A stretch of DNA of 15,382 bases, from assembly GCA_013297585.1 (NCBI GenBank), contig JAAFHG010000042.1, forward strand, positions 1 through 15,382, written 5' to 3'. This stretch comes from Chitinophagales bacterium (GTDB lineage: Bacteria > Bacteroidota > Bacteroidia > Chitinophagales > Chitinophagaceae). The position numbers and the translations under genes were made by a program. Positions 6,074 to 12,509 of the stretch are shown piece after piece; the first letter of the stretch is position 1; every line of letters begins with the position of its first letter. The notes beneath the pieces are model-generated. The model was given only the letters and a program-made list of their open reading frames with translations. It was not told the DNA's origin and searched no databases.

Positions 6074-6874
6074 ATGGGTCAGAAAGCAAATCCGATTGGC
6101 AACAGGTTAGGTATCATCCGTGGATGGGAAAGTAACTGGTATGCTAACAAGAAAGATTACTCAGTTAAATTAGTTGAAGATAATAAAATTCGTACTTACT
6201 TAACTGCTCGTATCAGTAAAGGTGGTATCGCTAGAATTGTAATTGAGCGTACATTAGGTAAACTAATTGTAACAATCCATACAAGTAAGCCAGGTATCAT
6301 CATCGGCAAAGGTGGTGGCGAAGTAGATCGCATTAAGGAAGAGTTGAAGAAATTAACTAAGAAAGATGATGTTCAAATCAATATTCTAGAAATTCGTCGG
6401 CCTGAATTAGATGCTACAATTGTAGGTGATACAATTGCTCGTCAGATCGAAAATCGTATCAACTTCAAACGTGCTATTAAAATGTCAATTGCCTCTACAC
6501 TTCGCATGGGTGCAGAAGGCATAAAAGTAAGAGTAAGTGGCCGTTTAGGTGGTGCAGAAATTGCTCGTTCTGAAGAGATTAAACAAGGTCGTACACCATT
6601 GCACACCTTTCGTATGGATATTGATTATGCAAGTGTTTTCGCCCAAACTGTTTACGGTAAAATTGGTATTAAAGTTTGGATCTGTAAAGGTGAGGTTTTA
6701 GGTAAAAGAGAACTTAACCCGAACTTTGTAGGTGGTAAGAATGATATGAGCGAAAGAAGAGATGACCGTAGCGGTGGCGATAGAAGACAAGGTGGTGATA
6801 GAAGAGATGGTGGAGGTCGTCCAGGTGGTGATAGAAGAGGTGGTGGTGATAACCGTGGTCCAAGAAGAAACTAA
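6074..6874 (+). CDS. rpsC: 30S ribosomal protein S3 (uS3) with Arg/Gly-rich tail
   Basis: This 266-residue protein is longer than the E. coli form (233). The N-terminal KH type II domain carries GIIIGKGGGEVDRIKEELKK (74-93). The C-terminal domain includes NFKRAIKMSIASTLRMGAEG (130-149) and GRLGGAEIARSEEIKQGRTP (156-175), the region whose basic residues support mRNA entry and helicase activity in E. coli S3. Residues from about 225 form a disordered tail built from RRD, GGDRR and GGG units and ending RGPRRN. Such tails are known from some Bacteroidota S3 proteins, but length and composition vary. The tail should protrude at the mRNA entry side and could bind RNA. rplP follows after 45 bases. 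Confidence 0.97.
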   Translation: MGQKANPIGNRLGIIRGWESNWYANKKDYSVKLVEDNKIRTYLTARISKGGIARIVIERTLGKLIVTIHTSKPGIIIGKGGGEVDRIKEELKKLTKKDDVQINILEIRRPELDATIVGDTIARQIENRINFKRAIKMSIASTLRMGAEGIKVRVSGRLGGAEIARSEEIKQGRTPLHTFRMDIDYASVFAQTVYGKIGIKVWICKGEVLGKRELNPNFVGGKNDMSERRDDRSGGDRRQGGDRRDGGGRPGGDRRGGGDNRGPRRN

Positions 6875-6919
6875 TTTTCCAATTAGTCAATCAATTATCG
6901 AATTTTCAAATTGAAATAA

Positions 6920-7339
6920 ATGTTACAGCCGAAAAGAAGCAAACATAGGAAGCAACAAAAAGGACGCATTCGTGAAGTTGCTAAACGTGGTACTTATATT
7001 GCCTTTGGGTCTTTTGCCCTTAAAGCATTAGAACCAATTTGGTTAACTAGTCGTCAGATTGAAGCTGCTCGTCAAAGTATGACACGTGCCATGAAGAGAG
7101 AAGGAAATGTTTGGATACGTGTTTTCCCTGATAAAATTATCACTAACAAACCTGCAGAGGTGCGTATGGGTAAGGGTAAAGGTAACCCAGAATATTGGGC
7201 TGCTGTAGTAGAACCAGGTCGTATCATATTTGAGTGCGACGGTGTTACAGAAGCTACTGCTAAAGAAGCAATGGGCTTAGCTGCACAAAAATTACCAATA
7301 GCTACCAAATTCATCGTAAGAAGAGATTTGCAAGCTTAA
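6920..7339 (+). CDS. rplP: 50S ribosomal protein L16 (uL16)
   Basis: The 139-residue protein begins MLQPKRSKHRKQQKGR and carries the signature around VRMGKGKGNPEYWAAVVEPG (81-100). The loop near R82 (E. coli R81, hydroxylated there by RoxA/YcfD) approaches the peptidyl-transferase centre. L16 contacts tRNA at the A and P sites and is one of the last proteins to join the 50S subunit. It lies between rpsC (45 bases) and rpmC (19 bases). Confidence 0.97.
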   Translation: MLQPKRSKHRKQQKGRIREVAKRGTYIAFGSFALKALEPIWLTSRQIEAARQSMTRAMKREGNVWIRVFPDKIITNKPAEVRMGKGKGNPEYWAAVVEPGRIIFECDGVTEATAKEAMGLAAQKLPIATKFIVRRDLQA

Positions 7340-7358
7340 TTTAAAAAACCTAATTACA

Positions 7359-7565
7359 ATGGTTAAGAAAGTAGAATTTAATAAAGAACTAAGAAACCTG
7401 AATGAGGCTGATTTAAAAGCTCGCATTCAAGAAGATAGCTTACGTTTAAAGAAATTAGAATTTGCGCATGCAATTTCTCCTCTTGAAAATCCTGTAAGCA
7501 TTCGTGGTTTGAGAAGAGATATTGCCCGTTTAAAAACGGAATTAACAAAAAGAGCTTTGGCTTAA
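7359..7565 (+). CDS. rpmC: 50S ribosomal protein L29 (uL29)
   Basis: This 68-residue protein consists of two predicted helices, as usual for L29. It shows the conserved C-terminal pattern IRGLRRDIARLKTELTKR (48-65). L29 sits beside L23 at the exit tunnel, where trigger factor and SRP dock. It starts 19 bases after rplP and ends 13 bases before rpsQ, suggesting translational coupling within the rplP-rpmC-rpsQ group. Confidence 0.95.
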   Translation: MVKKVEFNKELRNLNEADLKARIQEDSLRLKKLEFAHAISPLENPVSIRGLRRDIARLKTELTKRALA

Positions 7566-7578
7566 TAAACCAGATAAC

Positions 7579-7845
7579 ATGGAAACTACGGTTGTAAGAA
7601 ATTTGCGTAAAACAAGGGTTGGTATTGTTACTAGCAATAAGATGACTAAAACCATCACAGTTGCAGTTGAAAGAAAGGTAAAGCACCCTATTTATGGTAA
7701 GTTCGTAAAGAAAACCACTAAATTTCATGCTCATGATGAAAAGAATGAGTGTACAATTGGTGACGTTGTAAAAATTATGGAAACTCGCCCACTTAGCAAA
7801 ACTAAGCGTTGGAGACTTGTTGAAGTAATTGAGAAAGCGAAGTAA
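7579..7845 (+). CDS. rpsQ: 30S ribosomal protein S17 (uS17)
   Basis: This 88-residue OB-fold protein has the N-terminal segment RKTRVGIVTSNKMTKTITVA (10-29) and the signature GDVVKIMETRPLSKTKRWRL (61-80). S17 is a primary binding protein for the 5' domain of 16S rRNA. A 100-base gap separates it from rplN, one of the longer gaps in this operon; the gap contains a 12-base palindrome (7914-7925). Confidence 0.97.
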   Translation: METTVVRNLRKTRVGIVTSNKMTKTITVAVERKVKHPIYGKFVKKTTKFHAHDEKNECTIGDVVKIMETRPLSKTKRWRLVEVIEKAK

Positions 7846-7913
7846 TATTTTATCAAGCTATGTGCTGACAAGTTAGCCTTAGCCTCTGAATATAAATTGT
7901 GTTAAATAACCAA

Positions 7914-7925
7914 TAGCATATGCTA
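7914..7925. repeat. 12-base perfect palindrome in rpsQ-rplN gap
   Basis: TAGCATATGCTA is a perfect palindrome 20 bases upstream of the rplN start. As RNA it could form only a short four-pair hairpin with an AUAU loop; as DNA it could be a dimeric protein site. Nothing else in the 100-base gap (7846-7945) stands out, and no promoter-like pair is visible. Confidence 0.35.
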
Positions 7926-7945
7926 GCGGTGAAAAGCTTAAGAAA

Positions 7946-8314
7946 ATGATCCAGCAAGAAAGTAGATTAAACGTAGCTGATAATAGTGGTGCCAAAGAAG
8001 TACTTTGCATAAAGGTACTTGGTAATAGTGGACAAGACTATGCTAAAATTGGCGATAAAATTGTTGTTACCGTAAAAGCAGCTATACCTGCAGGTGGCAT
8101 TAAAAAAGGTACTGTTTCAAAAGCAGTTATCGTTCGTACTAAAAACAAGTTGCGTAGAAAAGATGGTTCTTATATCCGTTTTGATGACAACGCTGTTGTG
8201 TTGTTAAACAATGCTGATGATCCTCGTGGTACACGTATCTTTGGCCCAGTTGCTCGTGAGCTTCGTGATAAAGGTTATATGAAAATTATTTCTTTAGCAC
8301 CTGAGGTTCTTTAG
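7946..8314 (+). CDS. rplN: 50S ribosomal protein L14 (uL14)
   Basis: The 122-residue length is exactly that of many bacterial L14 proteins. It begins MIQQESRLNVADNSGAKEV and carries the signature within AVIVRTKNKLRRKDGSYIRF (60-79), ending DKGYMKIISLAPEVL. L14 forms the intersubunit bridge B8 region together with L19 and is the docking site of the silencing factor RsfS. In E. coli, rplN opens the spc operon; here there is no terminator or clear promoter before it, so S10 and spc appear fused. Confidence 0.98.
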   Translation: MIQQESRLNVADNSGAKEVLCIKVLGNSGQDYAKIGDKIVVTVKAAIPAGGIKKGTVSKAVIVRTKNKLRRKDGSYIRFDDNAVVLLNNADDPRGTRIFGPVARELRDKGYMKIISLAPEVL

Positions 8315-8323
8315 TACAATGAC

Positions 8324-8409
8324 GAACTAAAAGTTCCAGTGTGCGACGCAACAGAAGCTGCACACAGATTCTTAGCTGATAACAAAAATATTTATCTGCC
8401 AATGGCAGA
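8324..8409 (+). promoter_or_regulatory. Three-hairpin intercistronic region before rplX
   Basis: The 116-base rplN-rplX gap can form three hairpins in a row: GAACT 8324-8328 with AGTTC 8332-8336; GTGTGC 8339-8344 with GCACAC 8360-8365 plus an inner GC/GC pair; and TCTGCC 8395-8400 with GGCAGA 8404-8409. None is followed by a U-run, so they are not intrinsic terminators. They may protect or process the mRNA, or bind a protein. In E. coli the spc operon regulator S8 binds further on, at the rplX-rplE junction; a role here is only a possibility. Confidence 0.4.
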
Positions 8410-8430
8410 AAAGACAAAAGGGTAATAAAA

Positions 8431-8769
8431 ATGAGTACAAGATTTAAACCCAAATTTAACATCAAGAAAGGCGACACTGTAGTTGTGATTGCTGGTGATG
8501 ATAAAGATTTGAAAAAGCCACGTAAGGTTTTAGAAGTAATAGTAGACAAAGGAAGAGTTGTTGTTGAAGGTGTTGCTATTGCTACTAAACACACTAAACC
8601 TACGGCTCAAAACACTAAAGGTGGTATTGTAAAAGTTGAAGCTTCTATTAACATTTCTAATGTAATGTTGTGGGATGCTAAAACTGGTGCTGCTACTAAA
8701 GTAACTCGTACAAGAGAAAATGGTAAATTAGTTCGTATAGCTAAAAAATCAGGGGAGGTAATTAAATAA
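8431..8769 (+). CDS. rplX: 50S ribosomal protein L24 (uL24)
   Basis: The 112-residue protein begins with a KOW motif (FNIKKGDTVVVIAGDDKD, 9-26) and continues with the conserved GVAIATKHTKPTAQNTKGGI (47-66). L24 starts 50S assembly by binding the 5' end of 23S rRNA. Its stop codon overlaps the rplE start by one base (TAATG), and its last codons (Gly-Glu-Val, 8753-8761) contain the Shine-Dalgarno sequence for rplE. Confidence 0.97.
   Translation: MSTRFKPKFNIKKGDTVVVIAGDDKDLKKPRKVLEVIVDKGRVVVEGVAIATKHTKPTAQNTKGGIVKVEASINISNVMLWDAKTGAATKVTRTRENGKLVRIAKKSGEVIK
8754..8759 (+). promoter_or_regulatory. Strong Shine-Dalgarno site for rplE
   Basis: GGAGGT lies inside the end of rplX, nine bases before the rplE ATG at 8769, an ideal distance for pairing with a canonical 16S anti-Shine-Dalgarno end. 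I see no other gene start in this window with such a match, which fits the A-rich, SD-poor starts usual in Bacteroidota. It also encodes part of Gly-Glu-Val, so coincidence is possible. Confidence 0.5.
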
Positions 8770-9344
8770 TGAGCACAGTAAAATATACTCCAAGATTAGC
8801 AGATAAATATACTAAAGAAGTTATTCCTGCTTTAATGAAGAAGTTTGGTTACAAAACTGTAATGCAAGCTCCTAAGTTGCAAAAAATATGTGTTAACCGT
8901 GGTGTTAATGGCGCTGTTACTGATAAAAAATTAGTTGACATTGCTGTTGAAGAACTAAACACAATTACTGGTCAAAAATCAGTACCAACTTATTCTAAGA
9001 AAGATATCTCAAACTTTAAATTGCGTAAAGGCATGCCAATTGGTGCAAGAGTTACTTTACGTGGTGAAAAAATGTATGAGTTTTTGGATAGATTAGTATC
9101 TGTAGCTTTACCACGTGTACGTGACTTTAAAGGCATTAGTGATAAAGCTTTTGATGGTAGAGGTAATTACACTTTAGGTGTAACTGAACAAATCATTTTC
9201 CCAGAAATAGATATTGATAAAGTAAATAAAATTACTGGTTTAGATATCACTTTTGTAACTACAGCTACTACAAACGAAGAAGCTTATGAGTTATTAAAAG
9301 AATTGGGTATGCCGTTTAAAAATATCAAAAAAGACAACAACTAA
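8769..9344 (+). CDS. rplE: 50S ribosomal protein L5 (uL5)
   Basis: This 191-residue protein is slightly longer than E. coli L5 (179), with an N-terminal extension MSTVKYTPR. It holds the signature APKLQKICVNRGVN (34-47), the P-site tRNA loop region SNFKLRKGMPIGARVTLRG (81-99), and the C-terminal FPEIDIDKVNKITGLDITFV. L5 binds 5S rRNA with L18 and contacts S13 in bridge B1b. Translation is probably coupled to rplX through the TAATG overlap. In E. coli this junction is where S8 represses the operon. Confidence 0.97.
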   Translation: MSTVKYTPRLADKYTKEVIPALMKKFGYKTVMQAPKLQKICVNRGVNGAVTDKKLVDIAVEELNTITGQKSVPTYSKKDISNFKLRKGMPIGARVTLRGEKMYEFLDRLVSVALPRVRDFKGISDKAFDGRGNYTLGVTEQIIFPEIDIDKVNKITGLDITFVTTATTNEEAYELLKELGMPFKNIKKDNN

Positions 9345-9350
9345 AATATT

Positions 9351-9620
9351 ATGGCAAAAGAATCAATAAAAGCCAGACAAAGAAAACGCGAGAAGATAGT
9401 AGCGAAATTTGCTGAAAAGCGCACTGCTTTGAAAGAAGCTTGTGATTATGCAGCACTTGATTTACTACCTAAAAACGCTTCACCTGTAAGATTGAAAAAT
9501 CGTTGTCAGTTAACAGGTCGTCCTAAGGGTTATATGCGTTACTTCGGTATTTCACGTGTTATTTTCCGCGACATGGCTTTAAATGGTTTAATACCAGGCG
9601 TTAAAAAAGCAAGTTGGTAA
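9351..9620 (+). CDS. rpsN: 30S ribosomal protein S14 (uS14), zinc-free form
   Basis: At 89 residues this is the long, zinc-independent (C-) type of S14. The conserved region NRCQLTGRPKGYMRYFGISR (50-69) has only one Cys (C52), plus C31 elsewhere, so the four-Cys zinc site of the short form is absent. S14 binds the 30S head near the A site with S3 and S10. It begins six bases after rplE and is followed by a 64-base gap before rpsH. No second S14 copy is visible in the window. Confidence 0.97.
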   Translation: MAKESIKARQRKREKIVAKFAEKRTALKEACDYAALDLLPKNASPVRLKNRCQLTGRPKGYMRYFGISRVIFRDMALNGLIPGVKKASW

Positions 9621-9630
9621 TCTGCTCAAG

Positions 9631-9647
9631 CCCAAAAGGGAACTAAG
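9631..9647 (+). repeat. Possible decayed arm of the CCCTAAAGGG repeat
   Basis: CCCAAAAGGGAACTAAG in the rpsN-rpsH gap resembles the left arm of copy 2 (CCCTAAAGGGAACAAAG, 4368-4384), differing at two of 17 positions. No inverted partner follows in the remaining bases of the gap. It may be a solo remnant or chance similarity. Confidence 0.3.
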
Positions 9648-9684
9648 CAAATATTTTTTACAACAAGATTTAATTTATATAAAC

Positions 9685-10083
9685 ATGGTAACTGATCCTA
9701 TAGCAGACTTTTTAACAAGGATTCGTAATGCTCAAATGGCAGGTCATAGAATAGTTGAAATTCCAGCTTCGAATTTAAAAAAGCGCATGACTGAAATTTT
9801 ATACGAGCAAGGTTACATTCTAAAATACAAGTTTGAAGATGATACCAAACAAGGATTAATTAAAATTGCCTTGAAGTATGATCCTACAACTAAACAAGCA
9901 GCTATTCGCTCTCTAGAGAGAGTTAGCCGCCCAGGTTTACGTCAATACGCTAAACCTACTGAGATTAAAAGAGTAATTAATGGCCTTGGTGTTGCAATCA
10001 TAAGTACATCAAAGGGTGTTATTACTGACAAGCAAGCTAAGGCTATGAATGTTGGTGGTGAAGTACTTTGCTACATAAGCTAA
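9685..10083 (+). CDS. rpsH: 30S ribosomal protein S8 (uS8)
   Basis: The 132-residue protein starts MVTDPIADFLTRIRNAQMAG and ends with the family signature GLGVAIISTSKGVITDKQAK (100-119) followed by MNVGGEVLCYIS. S8 is a primary binder of helix 21 in the central domain of 16S rRNA. In E. coli it represses the spc operon by binding the rplE start region; whether it does so here is untested, but the rplX-rplE junction is the place to look. A 78-base gap with two small hairpins separates it from rplF. Confidence 0.97.
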   Translation: MVTDPIADFLTRIRNAQMAGHRIVEIPASNLKKRMTEILYEQGYILKYKFEDDTKQGLIKIALKYDPTTKQAAIRSLERVSRPGLRQYAKPTEIKRVINGLGVAIISTSKGVITDKQAKAMNVGGEVLCYIS

Positions 10084-10088
10084 AAATA

Positions 10089-10122
10089 ATTGTTCGACAA
10101 TATAAGCCTTTTAGTCGGGGCT
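10089..10122 (+). other. Two small hairpins in rpsH-rplF gap
   Basis: ATTGT (10089-10093) pairs with ACAAT (10097-10101) around a UCG triloop, and AGCC (10105-10108) pairs with GGCT (10119-10122). Both lie just after the rpsH stop, with no U-run, so they are probably mRNA stabilising or processing structures if they have a function. Confidence 0.3.
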
Positions 10123-10161
10123 GAAAACGAACTAGTTTCTTAATAATAAATTTAAACGACT

Positions 10162-10716
10162 ATGTCTCGTATAGGTAAAAAGCCAGTAGCCATTCCAAAT
10201 GGTGTTACTGTTACAGTTGGAAACGATAACGTTGTTACAGTTAAAGGTCCTAAAGGTACTTTGTCTGAAGCAATTGATAGAGATATCAAAGCAGAAGTGG
10301 TTGGTAATGAATTAATTATTTCTCGCCCTACTGATCAAATCCGTCACCGTGCTATGCATGGTTTATATCGTTCTTTAGTACACAACTTAGTGGTTGGTGT
10401 TACTGATGGATTTAAGAAAAATCTTGAGCTAGTAGGTGTGGGTTACAAAGCGGTTAACACAGGTAATACCCTTGACCTTGCTCTAGGTTACTCTCACAAT
10501 ATTATTTTTGAAGTTCCTAGTGAATTGAAAGTAAACACTGTAACTGAGAAAGGTAAAAATCCAATTATCTCTTTAGAAGGAAGTGATAAACAATTAATTG
10601 GTCAAGTTGCTGCTAAATTAAGAAGCCTACGTAAACCAGAGCCATATAAAGGTAAGGGTGTTAAATATGTAGGTGAAGTATTAAGAAGAAAAGCAGGTAA
10701 AGCAGCTGGTAAATAA
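10162..10716 (+). CDS. rplF: 50S ribosomal protein L6 (uL6)
   Basis: This 184-residue protein starts MSRIGKKPVAIPNGV and has the two homologous L6 domains (about 1-80 and 81-160). The C-terminal signature PEPYKGKGVKYVGEVLRRKA (159-178) is intact. L6 sits near the sarcin-ricin loop and factor-binding site. It follows rpsH by 78 bases and precedes rplR by 49 bases. Confidence 0.98.
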   Translation: MSRIGKKPVAIPNGVTVTVGNDNVVTVKGPKGTLSEAIDRDIKAEVVGNELIISRPTDQIRHRAMHGLYRSLVHNLVVGVTDGFKKNLELVGVGYKAVNTGNTLDLALGYSHNIIFEVPSELKVNTVTEKGKNPIISLEGSDKQLIGQVAAKLRSLRKPEPYKGKGVKYVGEVLRRKAGKAAGK

Positions 10717-10729
10717 TTATAACTAATAA

Positions 10730-10750
10730 ACTTCCGGCAGAATCGGGGGT
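10730..10750 (+). other. Hairpin in rplF-rplR gap
   Basis: ACTTCCG (10730-10736) pairs with CGGGGGT (10744-10750), seven pairs including two G-U, with a seven-base loop. It ends 15 bases before the rplR start. There is no U-run, so it is not an intrinsic terminator. Confidence 0.35.
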
Positions 10751-10765
10751 TGCAAATAGATAACA

Positions 10766-11119
10766 ATGAACACTAAATTAGAACAAAGACAAAAAATCAG
10801 ATTTCGCATTCGTAAAAAGATTTCTGGTACAGCTATCAAGCCTCGTTTGTCTGTTTTCAGAAGTAATGCTGAAATCTATGCACAATTAATTGATGATGAT
10901 AATGCTGTAACATTGGCTGCTTCATCTTCTAGAGAAAAAGATATTCTTGCTCAGAAAGTTACTAAAAGCGATAAGTCTAAACTAGTTGGTTCATCAATTG
11001 CTTTAAAAGCAAAAGAACTTGGTATTACAGCTTGTGTTTTTGACAGAGGCGGTAACCTCTACCACGGTCGTATCAAAGCTGTAGCTGATGGTGCAAGAGA
11101 AGGTGGTTTACAATTTTAA
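10766..11119 (+). CDS. rplR: 50S ribosomal protein L18 (uL18)
   Basis: The 117-residue protein has the basic N-terminus (RQKIRFRIRKKISGTAIKPR, 8-27) followed by LSVFRSNAEIYAQLI and the C-terminal signature ACVFDRGGNLYHGRIKAVAD (89-108). L18 binds 5S rRNA together with L5 and fixes it in the central protuberance. Length and ends match the family. It is followed by rpsE after 30 bases. Confidence 0.97.
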   Translation: MNTKLEQRQKIRFRIRKKISGTAIKPRLSVFRSNAEIYAQLIDDDNAVTLAASSSREKDILAQKVTKSDKSKLVGSSIALKAKELGITACVFDRGGNLYHGRIKAVADGAREGGLQF

Positions 11120-11149
11120 TTTCTACTATAACAAATAATATTTAGATAA

Positions 11150-11671
11150 ATGTCTAAAATACTTGATTCTAAAATAAAAGCTGGCGGTGATGATGAACTA
11201 AAAGAGAAAGTAGTTTCGATAAACCGTGTTGTTAAAACAACTAAAGGTGGTCGTACTTTCAGTTTCTCAGCTCTTGTAGTTGTTGGTAACGATAACGGTG
11301 TGGTTGGCCAAGGCTTAGGTAAAGCAAAAGAAGTACAAGAAGCAATTGCTAAAGGTATAGATGATGCTAAGAAAAACTTAGTGAAAGTTCCTGTTATGCA
11401 CGGAACTATCCCTCACGAACAATTAGCTAAATCTGGTGCTGCCAAAGTTTTAATTAAACCAGCAGCGCATGGTGCGGGTGTAATCGCAGGTGGTAGTATG
11501 CGTGCTGTTCTTGAAAGCGCTGGTATTACTGACGTACTTGCAAAAAGTTTAGGTTCTGCTAACCCACACAATGTGGTAAAAGCAACAATTGAAGCTTTGA
11601 AATTATTACGTGAGCCTATACAAGTTTCAAAAACTCGTGGTATTAAATTAAGTAAAGTATTTAACGGATAA
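11150..11671 (+). CDS. rpsE: 30S ribosomal protein S5 (uS5)
   Basis: This 173-residue protein has the S5 double-stranded RNA-binding fold (about 15-80) with the signature KGGRTFSFSALVVVGNDNGV (32-51), then the C-terminal domain with KPAAHGAGVIAGGSMRAVLE (103-122) and SLGSANPHNVVKATIEAL (133-150). S5 contributes to decoding accuracy and, with S3 and S4, to mRNA unwinding at the entry tunnel. A 73-base gap with an imperfect hairpin precedes rpmD. Confidence 0.98.
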   Translation: MSKILDSKIKAGGDDELKEKVVSINRVVKTTKGGRTFSFSALVVVGNDNGVVGQGLGKAKEVQEAIAKGIDDAKKNLVKVPVMHGTIPHEQLAKSGAAKVLIKPAAHGAGVIAGGSMRAVLESAGITDVLAKSLGSANPHNVVKATIEALKLLREPIQVSKTRGIKLSKVFNG

Positions 11672-11683
11672 AATAAGTTAGCT

Positions 11684-11721
11684 TCAAATTGTATTGGTGT
11701 TACATCTAACCCTATATTTGA
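11684..11721 (+). other. Long imperfect hairpin in rpsE-rpmD gap
   Basis: Fourteen pairs can form in four blocks around a CAUC loop (11703-11706): TCAAA 11684-11688 with TTTGA 11717-11721; TAT 11692-11694 with ATA 11714-11716; GG 11696-11697 with CC 11711-11712; GTTA 11699-11702 with TAAC 11707-11710. Small bulges interrupt the stem. It ends 23 bases before rpmD and has no U-run. Confidence 0.4.
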
Positions 11722-11744
11722 TGCCCGACTAAATAACGAAGGTT

Positions 11745-11927
11745 ATGGCAAAGATTAAAATTACACAGGTTAAAAGCGGTATTGATAGATCTGAGCGTCA
11801 AAAGCAAACTTTAATTGCTTTAGGCCTTAGAAAAATGAATGCAACTAAAGAAGTTGAAGCAACTCCTCAAATTCTTGGTATGGTTAACAAAGTTAGTCAT
11901 TTAGTTAAAGTTGAGGAATTAGCATAA
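11745..11927 (+). CDS. rpmD: 50S ribosomal protein L30 (uL30)
   Basis: At 60 residues this is the normal bacterial L30 length. It contains the compact family pattern SGIDRSERQKQTLIALGLRK (11-30) and the C-terminal GMVNKVSHLVKVEEL. L30 is a small peripheral 50S protein. It lies between rpsE and rplO as in most spc operons. Confidence 0.96.
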   Translation: MAKIKITQVKSGIDRSERQKQTLIALGLRKMNATKEVEATPQILGMVNKVSHLVKVEELA

Positions 11928-11943
11928 TTTAATAATCAAGCGA

Positions 11944-11956
11944 GGGGTGATGCCCC
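11944..11956 (+). other. GC hairpin in rpmD-rplO gap
   Basis: GGGG (11944-11947) and CCCC (11953-11956) can pair around a UGAUG loop, in an otherwise AT-rich 50-base gap, 21 bases before the rplO start. There is no U-run, so it is not a terminator. Confidence 0.35.
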
Positions 11957-11977
11957 GTAAGTACAAAATCATAACAC

Positions 11978-12427
11978 ATGAAATTACATACTCTAAAACC
12001 TGCAGAAGGTTCAGTACATAAAGAAAAGAGAATTGGTCGTGGTGAGGCAAGTGGTAAAGGTGGCACATCTACCCAAGGTAATAAAGGTAGTCAACAACGT
12101 GCTGGTTACCAACGTAAAAATGCTTTTGAAGGTGGTCAGATGCCAATCCAACGTCGTATTCCTAAACGGGGTTTCAAGAACAACAACCGCGTTGAGTTTG
12201 TAGTTTTCAATTTAGGTCAAATTGAAGCGTTACAAGAAAAATATGCTTTCCCTGAGTTTTCTGTAGACCAGTTGTACATAAATGGTTTAATAAGCAAAAC
12301 TGACAAAGTAAAAATTTTGGGTACCGGTGAAATATCTTCTAAACTAAACTTTAAAATAAACGCCTTAAGCGCCAAAGCGAAGGAAGCCATTGAGGCAGCT
12401 GGTGGTAGCGTTGAAATTGTAAAGTAA
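11978..12427 (+). CDS. rplO: 50S ribosomal protein L15 (uL15)
   Basis: This 149-residue protein has the glycine- and arginine-rich N-terminal extension (RIGRGEASGKGGTSTQGNKG, 18-37) that penetrates 23S rRNA, the segment GGQMPIQRRIPKRGFKN (52-68), and a globular C-terminal domain ending AAGGSVEIVK. L15 joins the 50S subunit late. It is the last ribosomal protein gene here: a strong intrinsic terminator begins 17 bases after the stop codon. Confidence 0.98.
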   Translation: MKLHTLKPAEGSVHKEKRIGRGEASGKGGTSTQGNKGSQQRAGYQRKNAFEGGQMPIQRRIPKRGFKNNNRVEFVVFNLGQIEALQEKYAFPEFSVDQLYINGLISKTDKVKILGTGEISSKLNFKINALSAKAKEAIEAAGGSVEIVK

Positions 12428-12443
12428 TTTAACGTAATTTGCC

Positions 12444-12473
12444 AGACGCATCCATCAACGATGCGTCTTTTTT
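12444..12473 (+). terminator. Intrinsic terminator between rplO and secY
   Basis: AGACGCATC (12444-12452) pairs perfectly with GATGCGTCT (12460-12468) around a seven-base loop, and T residues run through 12468-12473. This is a textbook Rho-independent terminator, placed where most bacteria read straight through into secY. Partial readthrough or a separate promoter must supply secY. Confidence 0.85.
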
Positions 12474-12509
12474 GGTTTTAGGGAATTAACTTTTAACTCA
12501 AGAACTAAC

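Noticed and set aside
8402..8425. Seven-codon ORF (MAEKTKG) just before rplX as a leader peptide
   Set aside because: Its start codon lies within the third hairpin and nothing downstream resembles an attenuator; a frame this short arises easily by chance.
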